Origin: Deltaproteobacteria bacterium
GTDB taxonomy: Bacteria; Desulfobacterota; SM23-61
Direction: 5' to 3'
NCBI GenBank assembly: GCA_026388915.1
Contig: JAPLIW010000685.1
Span: 1 to 17,424 of the forward strand
DNA: 17,424 nt
Both the position numbers and the translations under genes were made by a program. The number at the start of each line of letters is the position of its first letter. The first letter of the stretch is position 1. Below the pieces are notes generated by a model, which saw only the letters and a list, made by a program, of their open reading frames with translations, did not search any database and had not been told where the DNA came from. This document shows, in pieces, positions 14,799 to 17,424 of the stretch.

Positions 14799-14821
14799 AA
14801 GGAAGGGAAAGGGGAAAGGGA

Positions 14822-15397
14822 ATGGCAAAAAAACGATATGCAATGATGATCGATCTTCGCCGGTGCATCGGGTGTCACGCTTGCTCGGTCGCCTGTAAGG
14901 CGGAGTATGAGGTCCCCCTGGGATGCTGGAGGACCTGGGTGAAACAGATTGAAAAGGGCCGGTACCCCTACGTGCGCAAAGCCTTCCTGCCCATTGTCTG
15001 CAACCACTGCGAGCGGGCCATCTGCACCACGGTTTGTCCGGTCAAGGCCACCTACCAGAGACCGGAAGACGGGATCGTCATAGTCAACCCCCACCGGTGT
15101 ATCGGCTGCCGTTACTGCATGGCGGCCTGCCCCTACAATGTGCGGTTCGTCAGCCCCCGGTATAACATCGTGGAGAAGTGCGATTTCTGCCAGAAGCGCA
15201 TCGACCAGGGACAGATTCCGGCCTGCGTAGCGGCTTGCCCGACCCAGGCCATGGTCTTTGGCGATCTCAACGACCCCGATGCGGAGATCACCCGGCTGGT
15301 TTCCACCTCTCCGGTGCAGGTCATCAAGCCTGAGATGGGGACTTATCCCCAGACTTATTACATAGACATGGATGTGGACATCGTCGGAGCCAAGTGA
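14822..15397 (+). CDS. four-[4Fe-4S] ferredoxin subunit, DmsB/NrfC/PhsB type
   Basis: This 191-residue protein has sixteen ligand cysteines in four clusters of the CISM electron-transfer type: C15/18/21/25, C60/63/68/72, C93/96/99/103 and C120/123/135/139, with one extra (C35). It would carry electrons between a quinol-linked membrane subunit and a molybdopterin or similar catalytic subunit. There is no twin-arginine or other signal peptide, so it is cytoplasmic or exported with a partner. Neither a catalytic nor a membrane subunit is next to it, which makes it an orphan here. The next gene overlaps its stop by GTGA and is presumably translated with it. Confidence 0.93.
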   Translation: MAKKRYAMMIDLRRCIGCHACSVACKAEYEVPLGCWRTWVKQIEKGRYPYVRKAFLPIVCNHCERAICTTVCPVKATYQRPEDGIVIVNPHRCIGCRYCMAACPYNVRFVSPRYNIVEKCDFCQKRIDQGQIPACVAACPTQAMVFGDLNDPDAEITRLVSTSPVQVIKPEMGTYPQTYYIDMDVDIVGAK

Positions 15398-15639
15398 GTC
15401 CGAAGAAAGCTTTCCAGCCAGGACGGAAAAATTCACCCGGCAGACCGCAGTCTTCTTTCGGGCAGTTTGAAGCCAGCGAACTTTTTTGTTCGCGCTGCCG
15501 CAGGGCGGTGCCGGTCCGCAAACGCCTCCTCTTGATTCTGCCCGAGGGAGACAAGTACGAATACCTCTGCGCCCACTGCTCCAATTCCCTGGGAACCAAG
15601 ATGGAGTTCGAGGAGCGGGACGTGCAGATTCTGATCTGA
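15394..15639 (+). CDS. small protein with two CxxC pairs (zinc-ribbon-like), coupled to the ferredoxin
   Basis: This 81-residue protein starts at a GTG that overlaps the ferredoxin stop (GTGA). It has a basic, proline-rich N-terminus (residues 1-22), then C32/C35 (CSRC) and C59/C62 (CAHC) about 24 residues apart, a spacing that suits a zinc ribbon or a rubredoxin-like site. I recognise no named family. The coupling to a four-cluster ferredoxin suggests a maturation, docking or electron-transfer accessory role, which is inference. About 227 nt of unremarkable sequence separates it from the peroxiredoxin gene. Confidence 0.75.
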   Translation: MSPKKAFQPGRKNSPGRPQSSFGQFEASELFCSRCRRAVPVRKRLLLILPEGDKYEYLCAHCSNSLGTKMEFEERDVQILI

Positions 15640-15855
15640 GAGAGATCCCTCCAGTCTTTTTTCATCCTTTTTCTCCGGGAAATACAGCATTCTCTCCGAT
15701 AAAATACATTGTTTTGCCCATTGGCCGGCCTTCTTCTTCATGGTAGAAATGGTTCCCAAGAGGTGGGGCAGTTCATTCGGCCCGGTATACAAAGAGGGGG
15801 GGAAATTTTTCCGCCCACGAACAAGCAGGGTTGGACTGCGGTTCATGAAAAATGA

Positions 15856-15861
15856 AAGGAG
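15856..15861 (+). promoter_or_regulatory. ribosome-binding site that sets the peroxiredoxin start
   Basis: AAGGAG lies 5 nt before the ATG at 15867. The in-frame ATG at 15852 precedes this site, has no Shine-Dalgarno of its own and would spoil the signal peptide, so 15867 is the likely start. Confidence 0.75.
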
Positions 15862-15866
15862 AAGAT

Positions 15867-16439
15867 ATGCCCAAGAAAACGTTGTTCATGGTCATGGCCT
15901 TGCTTCTGGCGGCAGGGAGCGTCTGGGCGGATACCTCTACGCCGTTCTCGCCCGGCAAGGTGGGAGACGAAGCCTTTTCCTTTGTCCTGCCCTCTTCCCA
16001 GGGCAAGCTGGTGGATTACTACAAGGACTACTACGGGAAGTTTCACCTGGTTATGACCTTCTTCCCGGCCGCCTTTACCCCCGTCTGAACGGGCGAGATG
16101 GAGGCGCACAACAGAGATCTCTATCTCTACAAGCGCCTGAGCACCCAGGTCCTGGGTGTGAGCATGGATGACCCGATTACCCTCAAGCATTTCTCCGAGA
16201 GTCTGATGCTGGAGTTTCCAATCATCTCCAACCAGCTACCCTGGATGGGGATGGCCTACGGGGCGTACCGGGATAAGCCTCCCTTCCTTCCCGACGGGAC
16301 GCCGAACTGGTTCGGCCGGCGGACGGTGATCGTCGACAAGGGAGGGATTATCCGTTACATCAAAGACGGCTCTCCGGACAACAAAGAAATCCTTAATTTC
16401 CTGTTGAATCTGGAAAAAGAGTTTCGGGGAAAGAAGTGA
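15867..16439 (+). CDS. prxU: exported selenocysteine-containing peroxiredoxin (in-frame TGA = Sec74)
   Basis: Read through the TGA at 16086-16088, this is a 190-residue peroxiredoxin of the AhpC/TSA superfamily. Residues 1-21 are a Sec signal peptide (MPKKTLFMVMALLLAAGSVWA), so it acts in the periplasm. The peroxidatic motif is FFPAAFTPVU-TGEM: P67, T71 and U74 fit the family's PxxxTxxC with TGA exactly at the cysteine codon. Later family elements are VLGVSMDDP and FGRRTVIVDKGGIIRY, containing the conserved arginine. The chain has no cysteine anywhere, so it would be a 1-Sec enzyme that needs an external reductant. It reduces hydroperoxides in known homologues. Other genes here end in TGA, so the code is standard. 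The alternative is a pseudogene with a nonsense change, which is unlikely because both halves are intact and in frame. A lipoprotein gene follows after 13 nt. Confidence 0.9.
16086..16088 (+). other. predicted selenocysteine codon (TGA)
   Basis: This in-frame TGA is flanked by conserved peroxiredoxin sequence (AAFTPV before, TGEM after) at the position of the catalytic cysteine. Recoding requires SelA, SelB and tRNA-Sec, none of which is in the window. Confidence 0.88.
16102..16138 (+). promoter_or_regulatory. candidate bacterial SECIS hairpin
   Basis: The stem AGGCGC (16102-16107) pairs with GCGCCT (16133-16138). After an internal loop, AGAGAT (16113-16118) pairs with ATCTCT (16123-16128) around a CTCT loop. 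The loop starts about 31 nt after the TGA, within the usual bacterial range, but lacks the guanine normally expected at its start. An alternative fold pairs GAGAT (16095-16099) with ATCTC (16117-16121) with a loop beginning GG. Confidence 0.45.
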
Positions 16440-16452
16440 GAAGGAGGAAAAC

Positions 16453-17103
16453 ATGAACCAAAAAATAAAATTCACCGGCATCCTCGGGATGGCGGCGGTG
16501 ATCGCGGCGATGATCGGCATCCTCGCCGGATGCGCCACCTTTGCCGAAAAACCGAAGCCGGCCATGGTTCCCACGGAACGGGGGATGGTCGTTTTCCTGG
16601 AAAAGTATGAGTTCAAGCGGCCGCCGGCGGGCTGGGCGCTCATGCAAAGCGTTGAAGGGGGCGACTGGGAGCTGGGGTTTTTGAGAATGGAAAAGGGAGA
16701 TTTTCCCAGCCAGACCACGTTCATGTACGATGACCTGCCCTACGGCGGACAGCGGGATTTGGAAAAGCGGGCCCAGTATTACTGCACCCGTTTCCTCTTC
16801 AACAGCGGGATCGACTTGCGGGTGACGCAGAGAGAGAAAACGCAGATCATCGGGCTGGACGCAATCGCCATCTCCATGGAAGGGGAAAACCCCAACCGGA
16901 AGGAGAAGGCCAAGTCCAAAGTCTACCTGGTGAAGAAGGGAAACCGGATCATCTCCTTCGTCTGCACCCAGTGGCGCCCATTAAACGGCACTCATAGCCA
17001 GGAGGCCTTCGATCATTTCGAGGCGTTTGTCCAGAGCTTCAAGTTCCTGAAGAAGGATTTCTACGAGAATTTTGAAGAAGAGCTGACCAAGGCAGGGTTG
17101 TAA
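16453..17103 (+). CDS. predicted lipoprotein cotranscribed with the selenoprotein peroxiredoxin
   Basis: This 216-residue protein has a lipoprotein signal peptide: basic start MNQKIK, hydrophobic core, lipobox ILAGC with Cys27. The mature region (YEFKRPPAGWALMQ, VYLVKKGNRIISFVCTQW, FDHFEAFVQSFKFL) has the feel of a small alpha/beta domain such as those seen in PsbP- or DcrB-like exported proteins; I do not recognise a named family. It has two further cysteines, in YYCTRF and FVCTQW, which could form a disulfide or donate electrons. A GGAGG ribosome-binding site and the 13-nt gap place it in one operon with the peroxiredoxin, and both are predicted envelope proteins. Confidence 0.85.
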   Translation: MNQKIKFTGILGMAAVIAAMIGILAGCATFAEKPKPAMVPTERGMVVFLEKYEFKRPPAGWALMQSVEGGDWELGFLRMEKGDFPSQTTFMYDDLPYGGQRDLEKRAQYYCTRFLFNSGIDLRVTQREKTQIIGLDAIAISMEGENPNRKEKAKSKVYLVKKGNRIISFVCTQWRPLNGTHSQEAFDHFEAFVQSFKFLKKDFYENFEEELTKAGL

Positions 17104-17109
17104 AAAAGA

Positions 17110-17144
17110 GTTTCGGGTTTCGAGTTTCGGGTTTCGGGTTAAAG
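17110..17144. repeat. tandem heptamers (GTTTCGG type) after the lipoprotein gene
   Basis: Five units in register: GTTTCGG, GTTTCGA, GTTTCGG, GTTTCGG, GTTAAAG, beginning 6 nt past the stop codon. Confidence 0.75.
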
Positions 17145-17158
17145 AAGGATAAGAACAA

Positions 17159-17228
17159 GTTGCTGGTTGCTCGTTTCTGGTTGCTGGTTTGGAACGAGCA
17201 ACGAGTAACCAGCAACGCAACAAGCAAC
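17159..17228. repeat. inverted heptamer-repeat element (GTTGCTG / ACGAGCA type)
   Basis: Ten consecutive 7-mers in one register. The left arm is GTTGCTG, GTTGCTC, GTTTCTG, GTTGCTG. The right arm is its rough complement (ACGAGCA, ACGAGTA, ACCAGCA and so on). It sits between the convergent lipoprotein and HAD-like genes and can form a hairpin in either transcript. Confidence 0.8.
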
Positions 17229-17233
17229 CATTT

Positions 17234-17424
17234 TCAAATCAGGTCCGACAGGACCTTGATCTTCGTTCCGATGCTGCTCTCTCGGTCCTCTCCCGGGATA
17301 AAGATCGGAAACATCCCCACCCTTTCCGCCGCCACCACATCCTCTTCTTCATCGGCAACATAAACGGCGGCCTCCGGTCTGACTTCAAGCATCCGGCATA
17401 TCTCCCGATACGGGGCGAGGTCGG
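17234..17424 (-). CDS. HAD-like hydrolase, C-terminal fragment (partial, runs off the window)
   Basis: The frame encodes 63 residues up to a TGA stop at 17234-17236; its start lies beyond the window. The segment PEAAVYVADEEEDVVAAERVGMFPIFI matches the motif IV region of haloacid-dehalogenase-like phosphohydrolases, where an acidic pair binds Mg and is followed by an A-x-x-x-G-M turn. The nucleophile Asp motif and cap are not visible, so the substrate is unknown. The usual glycine before the acidic run is replaced by Ala (VADEEED). Confidence 0.65.
   Translation of the reverse strand, partial: DLAPYREICRMLEVRPEAAVYVADEEEDVVAAERVGMFPIFIPGEDRESSIGTKIKVLSDLI

Noticed and set aside
15852..16088. 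Annotating the peroxiredoxin as two separate small genes or as a pseudogene.
   Set aside because: Both halves are in the same frame, and the TGA replaces precisely the catalytic cysteine within an otherwise intact motif. No other damage is visible.

Overview
The window looks like a chromosome segment from a GC-rich Gram-negative anaerobe. My best guess is Desulfobacterota (former Deltaproteobacteria). This is inferred from gene content (DmsB/NrfC-type four-cluster ferredoxin, HypA, cobalamin-dependent radical SAM protein, acyl-CoA dehydrogenase, PcnB next to an MFS carrier, a selenoprotein) and from repeat-laden intergenic DNA. No rRNA, tRNA or other phylogenetic marker was found, so the lineage is not proven.

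Layout. 1-507: N-terminal half of an acyl-CoA dehydrogenase (minus). 842-3596: minus-strand operon of a ClpX-like AAA+ unfoldase with a long C-terminal extension, then a zinc-finger-less DnaJ. 4024-5876: hypA and a B12-binding radical SAM protein (plus), meeting a convergent ftsH (5957-7867, minus). 8169-9335: MidA-type methyltransferase. 9817-10329: YbaK-type Cys-tRNA deacylase. 10475-10816: AhpD-like protein. 11262-11798: minus-strand lipoprotein. 12091-14651: pcnB and a translationally coupled MFS transporter. 14822-15639: 16-cysteine ferredoxin overlapping a small CxxC/CxxC protein. 15867-17103: exported peroxiredoxin with an in-frame TGA at the peroxidatic cysteine (predicted selenocysteine), followed by a lipoprotein. 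17234-17424: C-terminal end of a HAD-like hydrolase (minus).

The clearest unusual gene is the predicted selenoprotein peroxiredoxin. A conventional gene caller splits it into two ORFs. Joined, it reads as a signal-peptide-bearing peroxiredoxin with motif PxxxTxxU and no cysteine at all, so it would be a periplasmic 1-Sec enzyme. A lipoprotein starts 13 nt later.

The second theme is the intergenic DNA. At least six loci carry degenerate tandem heptamers (one more carries hexamers). Consensus differs from locus to locus, and most loci are built as two inverted arms that could fold into long hairpins. Three other loci carry pairs of REP-like hairpins, two of them enclosed by unrelated terminal inverted repeats. 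A 237-bp element has perfect 24-bp inverted termini, and GTAGGGG/CCCCTAC palindromes also recur. Together these fill most of the gaps longer than 300 bases. Protein quality control (ClpX-like, DnaJ, FtsH) and redox defence (peroxiredoxin, AhpD-like) are recurring functional themes, but the genes form several separate transcription units rather than one pathway.
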